A stretch of DNA of 64,000 bases, taken from Phycisphaerae bacterium. Lineage in GTDB: Bacteria; Planctomycetota; Phycisphaerae; Sedimentisphaerales; Anaerobacaceae. The stretch is taken from contig JAAYBV010000017.1 in NCBI GenBank assembly GCA_012744475.1, positions 1-64,000 of the forward strand, read 5' to 3'. Below, piece by piece: positions 23,723-32,349 of this stretch. A model generated the notes under the pieces. It was not told the DNA's origin, searched no databases, and saw only the letters and a program-made list of their open reading frames with translations. Position 1 is the stretch's first letter. Each line of letters starts with the position of its first letter. The translations under genes and the position numbers were made by a program.

Positions 23723-25029
23723 TCGTATCGGCGCGCGGATCGGTGACGTACGTCGTGACCCTTCTGTTCCTCGCTGCGGCGATGGCCCCGGTCGGCGCCG
23801 CCCAGGACGAAGAACCGAAGCCCGACCCGGTTAAGGAGTTCTTCGACAAGCTCGACACCGAGTACCACGGCTTCTACGAGGCGCGGGCAGGCTATCGGCT
23901 CCAGAACGATCGGCATGAGAAGGACATGTCGATCATGGAGGCGCGATACCAGTTCGACCTGTTCAGCATGCGCGACTGGGGCGACGTCAAGATCAAGGGC
24001 GACGTCTACGGCGACGGCGTGGAAGAGAAGGGCGTCTTCGATCTGCGCGAGGCGAATCTCTTCATGCGTCCGGCCGATTCCATGGACGTCAAGCTGGGTC
24101 GCCAGGTCCTGACCTGGGGGACGGGCGACCTGATCTTCATCAACGACCTGTTTCCGAAGGACTGGCAGTCGTTCTTCATCGGTCGCGACACCGAGTATCT
24201 CAAAGCGCCGTCGGATGCGGTGAAGGTCAGCTTCTTCATGGACTGGGCGAACCTGGACGTCGCTTATACGCCGGAGTCCGACTCCGACCGCTTTATCAGC
24301 GGCGAGCGTCTGTCTTACTGGAATCCCGCACTGGGCGACCGGGCGGGCGAGGACAACACGCTGAGCGTCGAACGCCGCCGCGAGTTCCTCGAAGAGGACG
24401 AGCTGGCCCTTCGTCTGTACCGGAACATCCGCAACTACGAGTTGGCTCTCTATGGGTACTGGGGCTACTGGAAGAGTCCGGGCGGCTTCAACGATGCGAT
24501 GACCGCCGCCGTCTTTCCCGAGCTGTACGTCTACGGCGCCAGCGTTCGCGGCGCCGTAGGCAAGGGCATCGGCAACGCCGAGATCGGCTACTACGATTCC
24601 GTCGACGACCGCAGCGGCGACGATTTCCTTATCAACAACTCCGAGCTGCGCTACCTCGTCGGCTATACGCAGGAGATCGGACGTGATTTCACCGCCGGCG
24701 TTCAATACTACATCGAGCAGATCCTCGATTACGGCGACTACGAGGACAACCAGCCTTCCGGGATGCCCAAACGCGACGAGTTTCGCCACCTCACGACGCT
24801 GCGCCTGACCAAACTGCTGATGAACCAGAACCTGAGTCTCTCGCTGTTCACGTACTACTCGCCGTCCGACGAGGATGTCTATCTGCGCCCCATCGCCAAC
24901 TACAAGGCCAGCGACCATCTGACCGTCGAGGTCGGCTCCAATATCTTCTTCGGCGACGAGGCCCACACCTTCTTCGGCCAGTTCGAAGACAACACCAACG
25001 CCTACCTCGCCGTCCGCTACAGTTTCTGA
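23719..25029 (+). CDS. Outer-membrane beta-barrel protein (DUF1302-like)
   Basis: The protein has 436 residues. A signal peptide (YVVTLLFLAAAMAPVGAA) is followed by alternating amphipathic strands typical of a barrel (YEARAGYRLQN, YQFDLFSM, VKLGRQVLTWGTGD, LALYGYWGYWKS), ending with phenylalanine (AYLAVRYSF). GRQVLTWG is typical of DUF1302-type proteins that accompany MMPL and LolA-like genes. It overlaps the preceding gene by 4 bp and is the last gene of the operon. It could be the outer-membrane receiver of the transported substance. Confidence 0.85.
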   Translation: MIVSARGSVTYVVTLLFLAAAMAPVGAAQDEEPKPDPVKEFFDKLDTEYHGFYEARAGYRLQNDRHEKDMSIMEARYQFDLFSMRDWGDVKIKGDVYGDGVEEKGVFDLREANLFMRPADSMDVKLGRQVLTWGTGDLIFINDLFPKDWQSFFIGRDTEYLKAPSDAVKVSFFMDWANLDVAYTPESDSDRFISGERLSYWNPALGDRAGEDNTLSVERRREFLEEDELALRLYRNIRNYELALYGYWGYWKSPGGFNDAMTAAVFPELYVYGASVRGAVGKGIGNAEIGYYDSVDDRSGDDFLINNSELRYLVGYTQEIGRDFTAGVQYYIEQILDYGDYEDNQPSGMPKRDEFRHLTTLRLTKLLMNQNLSLSLFTYYSPSDEDVYLRPIANYKASDHLTVEVGSNIFFGDEAHTFFGQFEDNTNAYLAVRYSF

Positions 25030-25121
25030 TTGCCGGATGTCGGGCCTGATGCGCGTCGTGTAAGGGAGCCTTGCCGGCAAGCTCTTACTCGTTGCTGGCA
25101 TATGGCGATGCGTCAGTCCAT

Positions 25122-25985
25122 TCAGGCGAGGGGCTTCTCTGGGCCGGCGCAGGCGAACTCGTCATGCGTTTTCAAGACAGTGCAGATTTCACTGTCGGCC
25201 ACTTCGTTCCCATGACTCTCGAGGAACTCACACGCCTTGTAGGCTTCCGTGGTCTGCGTGTAGCGGCTTTCCCAGGCGCGGTACGCTCGTTCGGATCTCT
25301 CGTTGGCCCACGGATACTGATTGGGAGGGTTCTTGGCGCCGCAACGCCAGGGTTTGGCTGTGAGGCGGGCGCGGAAGCATTCCTGCTTGAAGGTCAACGT
25401 GCAATAGAGCGGATCGCTGCCCAATTCCTTGAGGATGTGCGCGACCTGATCGGAAGTCGGATCGTATCGCCGGTCCACGAAGAGCAAGCGCAGGCCGGCA
25501 AAGGTGCGATAGACACGAAATGCATGATCGGGGCGGCGCGCGGACCATTCGCGGACGGAATCCAGGGTACGCTGGCAAGCCTCCTCCTGTCGCTGCTTCC
25601 GTCGGCCGGACGAAAAGCAGAGCACAATCGCATCGAGTAAGCCCTTCGGCCGAATGCGCGGCAAGTCGATGTCAACAAACAGGACGGAAGCCGTGTTGAG
25701 CACCAACGCGCCGTACCGGTTTCGCGTGATGATGGCGATCTCCCTGTCGTCCTGGTGCAGGGTGTGAACGATCTCTTCTCGCAGGGGGCGGTCGGCGTAT
25801 TCGTAGGAGTCGGGCCGCCGGCCGTTGATGAGACAGTCGAAGATGCGCCGGGCCCGCGAGCGCGCGTCGTCCTCGGCTCGGGCCATAGCGTCGAACGACC
25901 AGCCCCAGGCTGCACAGGTCAGTTCGTTGCCCTCCACGTCTCTGCCAGTGTAAGAGCCCTTGGTCCAATGCTTTGGAATTCTCAT
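25122..25985 (-). CDS. Conserved-looking protein of unknown function
   Basis: The protein has 287 residues, with no signal peptide or membrane helix. Segments that look conserved are ASVLFVDIDLPRIR, FRVYRTFAGLRLLFVDRRYD, ELGSDPLYCTLTFKQECFRARLTAKPWRC and NERSERAYRAW. Paired acidic residues in VDIDLP and the R-x-Y-R-T segment hint at a nucleotide-handling or primase-like core, but this is a guess. It is a single gene convergent with the MMPL operon. Confidence 0.7.
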   Translation of the reverse strand: MRIPKHWTKGSYTGRDVEGNELTCAAWGWSFDAMARAEDDARSRARRIFDCLINGRRPDSYEYADRPLREEIVHTLHQDDREIAIITRNRYGALVLNTASVLFVDIDLPRIRPKGLLDAIVLCFSSGRRKQRQEEACQRTLDSVREWSARRPDHAFRVYRTFAGLRLLFVDRRYDPTSDQVAHILKELGSDPLYCTLTFKQECFRARLTAKPWRCGAKNPPNQYPWANERSERAYRAWESRYTQTTEAYKACEFLESHGNEVADSEICTVLKTHDEFACAGPEKPLA

Positions 25986-26204
25986 CGTGTCACCTCAGCA
26001 AGCCGCCTGACCAACCATGGTTCATCGATCATTTGCATCGGCTCATTTGCGATGCCGCTTGAATCTACGGGTCTCTCCGGGCCCTTTGGGATGGGGCCAC
26101 TGGTCCCCTTCCCCGTCGGTTGATCGGCCAACCTGCTTCTCGGACGCAGACGGGTGCACTTCACGTTTGTGGGTAGATCTTCACGGGGCGACTGCAATCG
26201 ACTT

Positions 26205-26315
26205 TGTCATTCCGACCGGAGCGCAGCGGAGTGGAGGAATCTGGCCGTGAAGGGGACACTGCCTTATCCTCGGCCAGATTTCTCCGTGCGCGCTCCGCAC
26301 CTAGTCGAAATGACA
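26205..26315. repeat. Imperfect long inverted repeat (TGTCATTCCGACC ... AATGACA)
   Basis: TGTCATTCCGACC...GAATCTGGCC (26205 onward) is mirrored by GGCCAGATTTC...TCGAAATGACA, forming a hairpin of about 40-bp imperfect arms around a 25-nt loop. Translation gives the frequently seen pseudo-peptide FRPERSGVEESG, a hallmark of a dispersed repeat and not a gene. The rest of 25986-26506 holds no gene. Confidence 0.7.
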
Positions 26316-26506
26316 TCCGCCGCGCTCTCCGAGATGACAAAACCCCCTTCCTGGCCTTGGCAGGAACCTACCTACAAAGACGCAGTGCACCCGACGCAGA
26401 CCTGAGGGTGGGTTTTGGTTTGACGGTAGGCCGGGGAGATGCGTAGACTGGCGGGACAGTGGCTTTCGTCCCAGGGGGCTGTTCCGGGACCCAAAGGAGG
26501 ATTGAG

Positions 26507-27859
26507 ATGGCCGAGCAGACGCGTCTTTCACGTCGGGGTTTCATCCAGTGTGCGACCGGGCTGACCTTGGGGGCGGTGGCGTTTCCCTACGTGGTCCGGC
26601 CGTCGGCGTTGGGCAAGGCAGGCGCGGTGGCTCCGAGTGAGCGGATCACCGTCGGCACCGTCGGCGTCGGCCCGCAGGGCGTCTACGTGATGCGGAACTT
26701 CCTCTCCCAGGACGATTGCCGCGTCGTGGCGGTCTGCGACCTGAAGAAGCCGGTGCTCGAAGCCGGCCGCAACACCGTCAACGACTACTACAAGAACAGC
26801 GATTGCGCCACCTACACAGATTTCCGTGAGCTGATCGCCCGCCCGGACATCGACGTGGTGCACATCGCCACGTGCGATCACTGGCACGTGCTGGTGGCGC
26901 TCGAAGCCGCCCGCGCGGGCAAGGACATGTATCTCGAAAAACCGATGGGGCTCAGTCTGGCCGAGGACCAGGCGCTGCGCGAGGCGTGCCATCGCTTCGG
27001 CACAATCTTCCAGTTCGGCACCCAACAGCGATCGGAGCGGAACTTCCGCTTCGCCTGCGAGCTGGTGCGCAACGGACGGATCGGCAAGTTGCACACGATC
27101 AACGTCTGGTCGCCCGGCAGCAGCTCCGGCGGCTCGCGCCGGCCGGCGCCGGCTCCGGACTGGGTGGACTACGACATGTGGCTCGGTCCGGCCCCGTACC
27201 ATCCGCACACGCCGGACCGCACCTCCAATCAGTGGTGGTGGTTCGTCTCGGACTACGCTCTGGGTTTCATCGCCGGCTGGGGTGTGCACCCGCTCGATAT
27301 CGCCCTCTGGGGCGGCGGGGACGAACTGGCAGGGCCGCTCGAAATCGAGGGCAAGGGCGTCTGGCCCGATCCCGAAGGCATCTGCGACACCGCCATGAAC
27401 TGGGATGTGACCTGCCGATACGACAGCGGAATACGGATGAACTACACTGGCACGCCCTATCCCGATGAATGGAAACAGCGCTACGGACGGACCAGCGACC
27501 ACGGCACCGCCTTCGAAGGCACCGACGGCTGGGTCCACGTCGATCGCTCCGGCATCAACGCCCATGCAGGGGCGAATAATCATTCGCCCCTACTTGACAT
27601 CGAGTGGGGCGCCAACGACCTGCGGCTGTACGAAAGCAACAACCACGCGCGAAACCTGCTGGATTGCGTCAAGACGCGCAAGGAGGCGATCTGTCCGATC
27701 GACGCATCCGTCCAGGCCGACATCCTCTGCCACATCAGTGACATCGCGATCCGCCTCGAACAGAAGCTGCGCTGGGATCCGGCGAGAGAGCAGTTCGTTG
27801 ACAACGATGCCGCGAACCGTCGCCTCGTGCGGGCGATGCGGAGCCCCTGGCGACTCTGA
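26507..27859 (+). CDS. Tat-exported Gfo/Idh/MocA-family oxidoreductase
   Basis: The protein has 450 residues. A twin-arginine signal (LSRRGFIQCATGLTLGAVAF) precedes a Rossmann domain (TVGTVGVGPQGVYVMRN, DCRVVAVCDL) and the catalytic EKP motif in MYLEKPMGLSL. The substrate domain contains WWFVSDYALGFIAGWGVHPLDI. Such NAD(P)-dependent sugar oxidoreductases are numerous in Planctomycetota and act on sugars or cyclitols. The start MAEQTRL has AAAGGAGG upstream. A 28-bp dispersed palindrome at 27566 adds AGANNHSPLL in frame near residue 355. It lies upstream of the DUF1080-ThuA and AKR-like genes, probably one catabolic set. Confidence 0.92.
   Translation: MAEQTRLSRRGFIQCATGLTLGAVAFPYVVRPSALGKAGAVAPSERITVGTVGVGPQGVYVMRNFLSQDDCRVVAVCDLKKPVLEAGRNTVNDYYKNSDCATYTDFRELIARPDIDVVHIATCDHWHVLVALEAARAGKDMYLEKPMGLSLAEDQALREACHRFGTIFQFGTQQRSERNFRFACELVRNGRIGKLHTINVWSPGSSSGGSRRPAPAPDWVDYDMWLGPAPYHPHTPDRTSNQWWWFVSDYALGFIAGWGVHPLDIALWGGGDELAGPLEIEGKGVWPDPEGICDTAMNWDVTCRYDSGIRMNYTGTPYPDEWKQRYGRTSDHGTAFEGTDGWVHVDRSGINAHAGANNHSPLLDIEWGANDLRLYESNNHARNLLDCVKTRKEAICPIDASVQADILCHISDIAIRLEQKLRWDPAREQFVDNDAANRRLVRAMRSPWRL
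27566..27593. repeat. 28-bp dispersed palindrome, copy 5 (inside a CDS)
   Basis: GCAGGGGCGAAT and ATTCGCCCCTAC arms, in frame, encoding AGANNHSPLL within the first Gfo/Idh protein. The host reading frame is kept. Confidence 0.9.
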
Positions 27860-27893
27860 GACCGATCCACAAGACTTTGAGGAGATTTATGAC

Positions 27894-30335
27894 ATGCTGA
27901 AGAAGACCACACTTGGATTGCTGACCTGCTGCTTAATCACGGTATGCAGCGCCGCCGCCGACGACAGCGGGTGGATTACTCTGTTCGATGGGACCAGGGG
28001 CCTCGAAGGCTGGCGGGCCAGCGAGAATCAGGGCACCTTCAAAGTGGAAGACGGCAAGCTCGTCGTGCACGGCGACCGCAGCCACCTCTTCTACGTCGGG
28101 CCGGTCAACGGCGGCACGTTCAGGAACTTCGAGTTCCAGGCGGACGTGATGACCACGCAGGGCGCCAACTCCGGCATCTACTTCCACACCGCCTACCAGC
28201 AGGACGGCTGGCCCAACAGGGGCTACGAATGCCAGGTCAACACGACCCACACGGATATCAAGAAGACCGGCGGCCTCTACGGCGTGCAGGATGTGAACAG
28301 GGACGCCCCCTCGAAAGACGGCGAGTGGTTCCATTACTACATCAAGGTCGTCGGCAGGCACATCGTGATCAAGATCGACGGCAAGACGACGGTGAATTGG
28401 ATCGAGCCGGAGGACTGGAGCCGCGGGGGACGCAAGATCGACAGTGGCACCTTCGCCATTCAGGGCCACGATCCCAAGAGCCTCGTCTACTACAAGAACA
28501 TCCAGGTCAAGCCGCTGCCCGACGTGGACTCCGACGGCTGGGTAGCACTGTTTGACGGAACCAAGGGCCTCGAAGGCTGGCGGGCCAGCGAGAACGAGGG
28601 TACCTTCGGCGTCGAGGACGGCCAGCTCGTCGTCCACGGCAAACGCAGCCACCTGTTCTACACCGGTCCGGTCAACGGCGCCGACTTCAAGAACTTCGAG
28701 TTCCAGGCCCACGTGATGACCATGCCCAAAGCGAACTCTGGGCTGTACTTCCACACCGCCTATCAGCAGACCGGCTGGCCCGACAAGGGCTATGAGTGCC
28801 AGGTGAATTCGACGCACAGCGACCGCAAGAAGACGGGCGGCCTCTACGATGTGCAGGATGTGATGGACGACGCACCGTCGACGGACGGGAAGTGGTTCCA
28901 CTACTACATCAAGGTCGTCGGCAAGCACATCACGATCCAGATCGACGGCAAGACAACGGTGAACTGGATCGAGCCGGAAGGATGGAGTCGCGGCGGACGC
29001 AGGATCGACCGCGGCACCTTCGCCATTCAGGGCCACGACCCCGACAGCATCGTCCACTATAAGAACATCATGGTCAAGCCTCTGCCCGATGGCGCCACCG
29101 ATGGTTGGGTCGCGTTGTTCGATGGCACCAAAGGCCTCGAAGGCTGGCGGGCCAGTGAGAACCAAGGCACCTTCCGTGTCGAGGACGGCCAGCTCGTCGT
29201 CCATGGCAAACGCAGCCATCTCTTCTATACCGGTTCCGTCAACGGGGGTACCTTCAAGGATTTCGAGTTCCAGGCCCAGGTGATGACCAGCCCCAAGGCG
29301 AATTCGGGCATCTATTTTCATACCGCCTATCAGGAGACCGACTGGCCCGCCAAAGGCTACGAATGCCAGGTCAACTCGACGCACAGCGACCGCAAGAAGA
29401 CGGGCGGCCTCTACGCCGTGCAGGACGTGATGGACAATGCGCCGTCGACGGATGGGCAGTGGTTCCACTACTACATCAAGGTCGTGGGCAAGCGCATCGT
29501 GATCCAGATCGACGGCAAGACCACGGTGGACTGGACCGAGCCGGCCGATTGGAAGCCGCCGCAGGGCATGGCCGGCCGCAAGGTCTCCAGCGGCACCTTC
29601 GCCATCCAGGGCCACGACCCCGACAGCCTCGTCTACTACCGGAATATCATGGTCAAGCCATTGAACCCGATCAAGGTCGTCGTCGTCACGGGCGGGCATG
29701 ACTTCGAGCACGACCCGTTCTTCGAGATGTTCCAGGGCTGCGACGACATCGCGTACGTCGAGGCCGCACAGAAGGACCACAGCGAGCTGTTCGAAAGCGT
29801 CTCCGACTGGGACTACGACGTCATCGTGCTCTACAACATGACGGCGAACATCTCGCCCAAGCGGCAGCAGAACTTCGAGAGCCTGCTGAAGGACAAAGGC
29901 GTCGGCCTCGTGGCGCTGCACCATTCTCAGGGCGCCTTCCCCGATTGGGACCAGTACCACAGGATCATCGGCGCCAAATACCCGCTGAAGGACCAGGAGA
30001 TCGACGGCGTCACCCTCAAGACCGCCAGCTACAAACACGATGTGGACCTGACCGTCCGGATCGCCGACGACCGCCACCCGATCACTCGCGGACTGAGCGA
30101 TTTCGCCATCCACGATGAGAGCTACAAAGGCGTGTGGTTCGCCAAGGACAATCACGTGCTGCTGACGACGGATGAGCCGACCAGCGACAAGACCATCGGC
30201 TGGGTGCGGCCGAACTACGGCAAGGCCCGCGTCTGCTTCTTCCAGGGCGGCCACGACTCGAAGGCCTACGCCAATCCGAGCTTCCTCGAGATCGTCCGCC
30301 GCGCCATCCGCTGGTCCGCCGGTCGGCTGAACTGA
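27894..30335 (+). CDS. Secreted protein with three tandem DUF1080 domains and a C-terminal ThuA-like domain
   Basis: The protein has 813 residues. The signal peptide is LKKTTLGLLTCCLITVCSAAA. Three DUF1080/LamG-like domains follow at about 23-210, 212-399 and 401-590, each starting with LFDG-T-(R/K)GLEGWRASEN and containing SG(I/L)YFHTAYQ and IKIDGKTTVNW-type strands. The C-terminal part (about 593-813: VVVVTGGHDFEHDPFFEMF, LYNMTANISPKRQ, GLVALHHSQGAFPDW, VCFFQGGHDSKAY) is a ThuA-like glutamine-amidotransferase fold linked to sugar use. The repeat period is exactly 567 bp. It probably binds or cleaves a modified disaccharide outside the cytoplasm, working with the neighbouring oxidoreductases. 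Confidence 0.9.
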   Translation: MLKKTTLGLLTCCLITVCSAAADDSGWITLFDGTRGLEGWRASENQGTFKVEDGKLVVHGDRSHLFYVGPVNGGTFRNFEFQADVMTTQGANSGIYFHTAYQQDGWPNRGYECQVNTTHTDIKKTGGLYGVQDVNRDAPSKDGEWFHYYIKVVGRHIVIKIDGKTTVNWIEPEDWSRGGRKIDSGTFAIQGHDPKSLVYYKNIQVKPLPDVDSDGWVALFDGTKGLEGWRASENEGTFGVEDGQLVVHGKRSHLFYTGPVNGADFKNFEFQAHVMTMPKANSGLYFHTAYQQTGWPDKGYECQVNSTHSDRKKTGGLYDVQDVMDDAPSTDGKWFHYYIKVVGKHITIQIDGKTTVNWIEPEGWSRGGRRIDRGTFAIQGHDPDSIVHYKNIMVKPLPDGATDGWVALFDGTKGLEGWRASENQGTFRVEDGQLVVHGKRSHLFYTGSVNGGTFKDFEFQAQVMTSPKANSGIYFHTAYQETDWPAKGYECQVNSTHSDRKKTGGLYAVQDVMDNAPSTDGQWFHYYIKVVGKRIVIQIDGKTTVDWTEPADWKPPQGMAGRKVSSGTFAIQGHDPDSLVYYRNIMVKPLNPIKVVVVTGGHDFEHDPFFEMFQGCDDIAYVEAAQKDHSELFESVSDWDYDVIVLYNMTANISPKRQQNFESLLKDKGVGLVALHHSQGAFPDWDQYHRIIGAKYPLKDQEIDGVTLKTASYKHDVDLTVRIADDRHPITRGLSDFAIHDESYKGVWFAKDNHVLLTTDEPTSDKTIGWVRPNYGKARVCFFQGGHDSKAYANPSFLEIVRRAIRWSAGRLN
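27961..29662 (+). repeat. Three 567-bp tandem intragenic repeats
   Basis: The same word CCTCGAAGGC recurs at 28001, 28568 and 29135, exactly 567 bp (189 codons) apart. The intervening DNA is strongly similar, pointing to two rounds of in-frame duplication of one DUF1080 domain. Confidence 0.9.
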
Positions 30336-30373
30336 GCAAGTGTGAGGTTTCTCCAAAAAGGAGGACGAGAACG

Positions 30374-31354
30374 ATGTCATCGAATCTGAATCGTCGCAGT
30401 TTCATGAAGCACACGTTGGCCGCTTCGGCCGGTGGTACCATGGCACTGAGTGCGGCCCGGGGCGCTGAGAGGGACAGGCCCGCTATCAAGGTGGAGCCGA
30501 ACTCGAAGGCCACGCTGCCGATGGGCCGGATAGGCGACCTGGAGGTCAGCCGCATCCTGCTGGGCGGCAACCTCCTGACGCACTACACCCACAGCCGGGA
30601 CCTTAAGTACGTCTACAATCTCTGCGCCCACTATAATACCGAGGACAAAATCCACGAGACGATGGCCTTGGCGGAGGCGCATGGCGTCAACACGCTCTCG
30701 ATCCACAACCCGCCCGGCATCGTGGAGATGCTCAAGCGGTATCGCCAGCGCTACGGCGGCAAGATGAAATGGATCATCTGTCCCATCGCCGAGATCACCG
30801 ACGACATGAAAGCCTATGCCGACATGACCAGGGAGTTGGTCGACAACGGCACCGACGCCATCTATCTGTGGGGCGTCCGGGCTGACCCGCTCTGCGCCCA
30901 GGGGCGGATGGACCTGGTCCGCAAGGCGGTCGAGATCGCCAAGGACTTTGGCGTGCCCTCCGGCGTCGGCGGACACGACCTGAACGTGATTGTCCAGTGC
31001 GAGAAGCACAACATCCCGGCTGATTTCTATATCAAGACGTTCCACCACCACAACTACCCGAGCGCTCCGAAGTCGCACGAGTTGAAGAACGCCTACAACG
31101 AGGTTCCGGGCTACTGGTGCAAGGACCCGGCCGAGACGATCGAGGTGATGAAGAACGTCACCAAGCCCTGGATCGCGTTCAAGGTGATGGCCGCCGGAGC
31201 GATCCCGCCGCGAGACGCGTTCAAGTACGTCTTCGAGAACGGTGCCGACCACTGCTTGGCCGGCATGTTCGATTTCGAGATCGCCGAGGACGCCATGATC
31301 GCCAACGAGACCCTCGCCGCCGTCAAGAATCGCACCCGCCCCTGGCGAAGCTGA
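30374..31354 (+). CDS. Tat-exported aldo/keto-reductase-like protein
   Basis: The protein has 326 residues. A Tat signal (NLNRRSFMKHTLAASAGG) is followed by a TIM-barrel-like domain: LEVSRILLGGNLLTHY, AEAHGVNTLSIHN, MKWIICPIAEI, DAIYLWGV, GVPSGVGGHDLNVI, and MAAGAIPPRDAFKYVFENGAD. It belongs to a Planctomycetota family related to aldo/keto reductases. The usual catalytic Tyr/His set is not obvious, so enzymatic activity is not certain. GGAGG precedes the start. It follows the DUF1080-ThuA gene by 38 bp. A paralog lies at 55610-56644. Confidence 0.8.
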   Translation: MSSNLNRRSFMKHTLAASAGGTMALSAARGAERDRPAIKVEPNSKATLPMGRIGDLEVSRILLGGNLLTHYTHSRDLKYVYNLCAHYNTEDKIHETMALAEAHGVNTLSIHNPPGIVEMLKRYRQRYGGKMKWIICPIAEITDDMKAYADMTRELVDNGTDAIYLWGVRADPLCAQGRMDLVRKAVEIAKDFGVPSGVGGHDLNVIVQCEKHNIPADFYIKTFHHHNYPSAPKSHELKNAYNEVPGYWCKDPAETIEVMKNVTKPWIAFKVMAAGAIPPRDAFKYVFENGADHCLAGMFDFEIAEDAMIANETLAAVKNRTRPWRS

Positions 31355-31461
31355 CACACGACAATCGAAGTGTGAATTCAAAGCCCACCTGCGGCCCATG
31401 TGCTCACCGCCATGGGCCGCTCGTCCATCAGGCCGTGTGCTTCCGGCGCTGGACCCTCCGT

Positions 31462-31495
31462 GGCAGCCTCAAGTCCGAAGGACTTGGGGATGGCA
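31462..31495. repeat. CCTCAAG/CTTGGGG palindromic repeat, copy 1
   Basis: GGCAGCCTCAAG-TCCGAAGGA-CTTGGGGATGGCA lies next to the protease remnant. The same outer sequence occurs at 36495-36524 with a shorter centre. Confidence 0.55.
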
Positions 31496-31591
31496 AACGT
31501 TTGCTCAGCGAAAGGATGCCTGTTGGCATCGGAGGGGTCGGGTACGATGCTGACTGCACCGGACGAGGCAAGATGGCGACCCCAGCGCGGC

Positions 31592-31801
31592 ATGACCTTC
31601 GCGCTCGCTGACGGCACCACCGTCGAACGATCCGTGTCCGAAGCGCATCTGACGCTGCCGCAGGGCCAGGCCCATACGCCCGTGATTCTCGGTGAGCCCA
31701 ACGATCAGGCGCTGCTGGGCGTGGTGACCCTGGAAATCCTCGGCCTCGTCTTCAACCCCTTCGACCGAACCCTCCAACCCATGCACATGCTCCTGGCCTG
31801 A
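31592..31801 (+). pseudogene. C-terminal remnant of a clan AA (retropepsin-like) aspartic protease
   Basis: Only about 69 residues remain: FALADGTTVERSVSEAHLTL, then TPVILGEPNDQALLGVVTLEILGLVF and PFDRTLQPM. This matches the second half of small bacterial retropepsin-like proteins (LLG-x-x-x-LE-x-LGL). The catalytic D-T-G half is missing, and upstream sequence contains a palindromic repeat instead. It is probably a relic. Confidence 0.5.
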
Positions 31802-31853
31802 AGCATTGTGTGGATGTGCGTCTCGGCGTTCCCTCCCGATCTTCCCGTTGGCA

Positions 31854-32114
31854 CTATCTGCTGACGTGCTTGTATCGCTCGGGGTGTTCGATGATGTCAA
31901 AGGTCAGGTCGATGTCGAGATCGGGCCAGTAGAGATGCGTGCCGTGGGATAGCTCGACGTGGCATATCTGTTCGACCGTGGCCTTCTTGAACCAGGGGAA
32001 GTGTCGGTAGTCCAGGAGGTACTCTCTGCCCTCGTGGAACAGCCAGAAGCCGTGTTCGGAAATGTTCGTCACCTCAAGCTTCGAAGTGCTCGTTCCATGC
32101 TGCGGCGATCTCAT
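31854..32114 (-). CDS. DUF2442-family protein
   Basis: The protein has 86 residues. LEVTNISEHGFWLFHEGREYLL, HFPWFKKATVEQICHVEL and HLYWPDLDIDL...HPERY match DUF2442, a small domain usually encoded beside DUF4160, as here. The genes overlap by about 40 bp. An ATG with GGAG 9 nt upstream is preferred over a TTG 18 bp further out. Such pairs are suspected toxin-antitoxin-like modules; this is family context, not proof. Confidence 0.8.
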   Translation of the reverse strand: MRSPQHGTSTSKLEVTNISEHGFWLFHEGREYLLDYRHFPWFKKATVEQICHVELSHGTHLYWPDLDIDLTFDIIEHPERYKHVSR

Positions 32115-32313
32115 TTTTTCGAGACTCCACAATCCTCAGAAGATCATTCAACTGCTTCTCGGAAAGGCCTGTGCTGGCGGCAACTGATATCGTGGGCTCA
32201 AGCCAGAACTTCGCCTCCCCGTCCGGGCAGGTCGCGTGCACGTGCGGTCTTTCCTCCTCGCGAGAGAAGAAGTAGAACCTATATGGACCTACCCTGAAGA
32301 CCGTCGGGCTCAT
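32074..32313 (-). CDS. DUF4160-family protein
   Basis: The protein has 79 residues. SPTVFRVGPYRFYFFSREEERPHVHA, KFWLEPTISVA and LNDLLRIVESRKNEIAAAWNEHF are the full DUF4160 pattern. It is the first gene of an overlapping pair with DUF2442. No Shine-Dalgarno is present; the candidate promoter at 32321-32349 would make a near-leaderless mRNA. Confidence 0.85.
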   Translation of the reverse strand: MSPTVFRVGPYRFYFFSREEERPHVHATCPDGEAKFWLEPTISVAASTGLSEKQLNDLLRIVESRKNEIAAAWNEHFEA

Positions 32314-32320
32314 GGGTTAT

Positions 32321-32349
32321 AGGATATTACAGTGCGCCATGAAATGCAA
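32321..32349 (-). promoter_or_regulatory. Candidate promoter of the DUF4160/DUF2442 pair
   Basis: TTGCAT (32349-32344) and TATCCT (32326-32321) are 17 bp apart. The ATG follows the -10 box by 7 nt, so transcription would begin at or beside the start codon. Confidence 0.4.

Noticed and set aside
26140-26450. Short plus-strand open frames around the 26205 repeat
   Set aside because: They translate the inverted repeat (FRPERSGVEESG) and change frame across it, which is typical of repeat DNA.
27933-30380. Open frame of 815 codons opposite the triplicated DUF1080 gene
   Set aside because: It appears repetitive only because the real gene is triplicated. It has no start signal or family.
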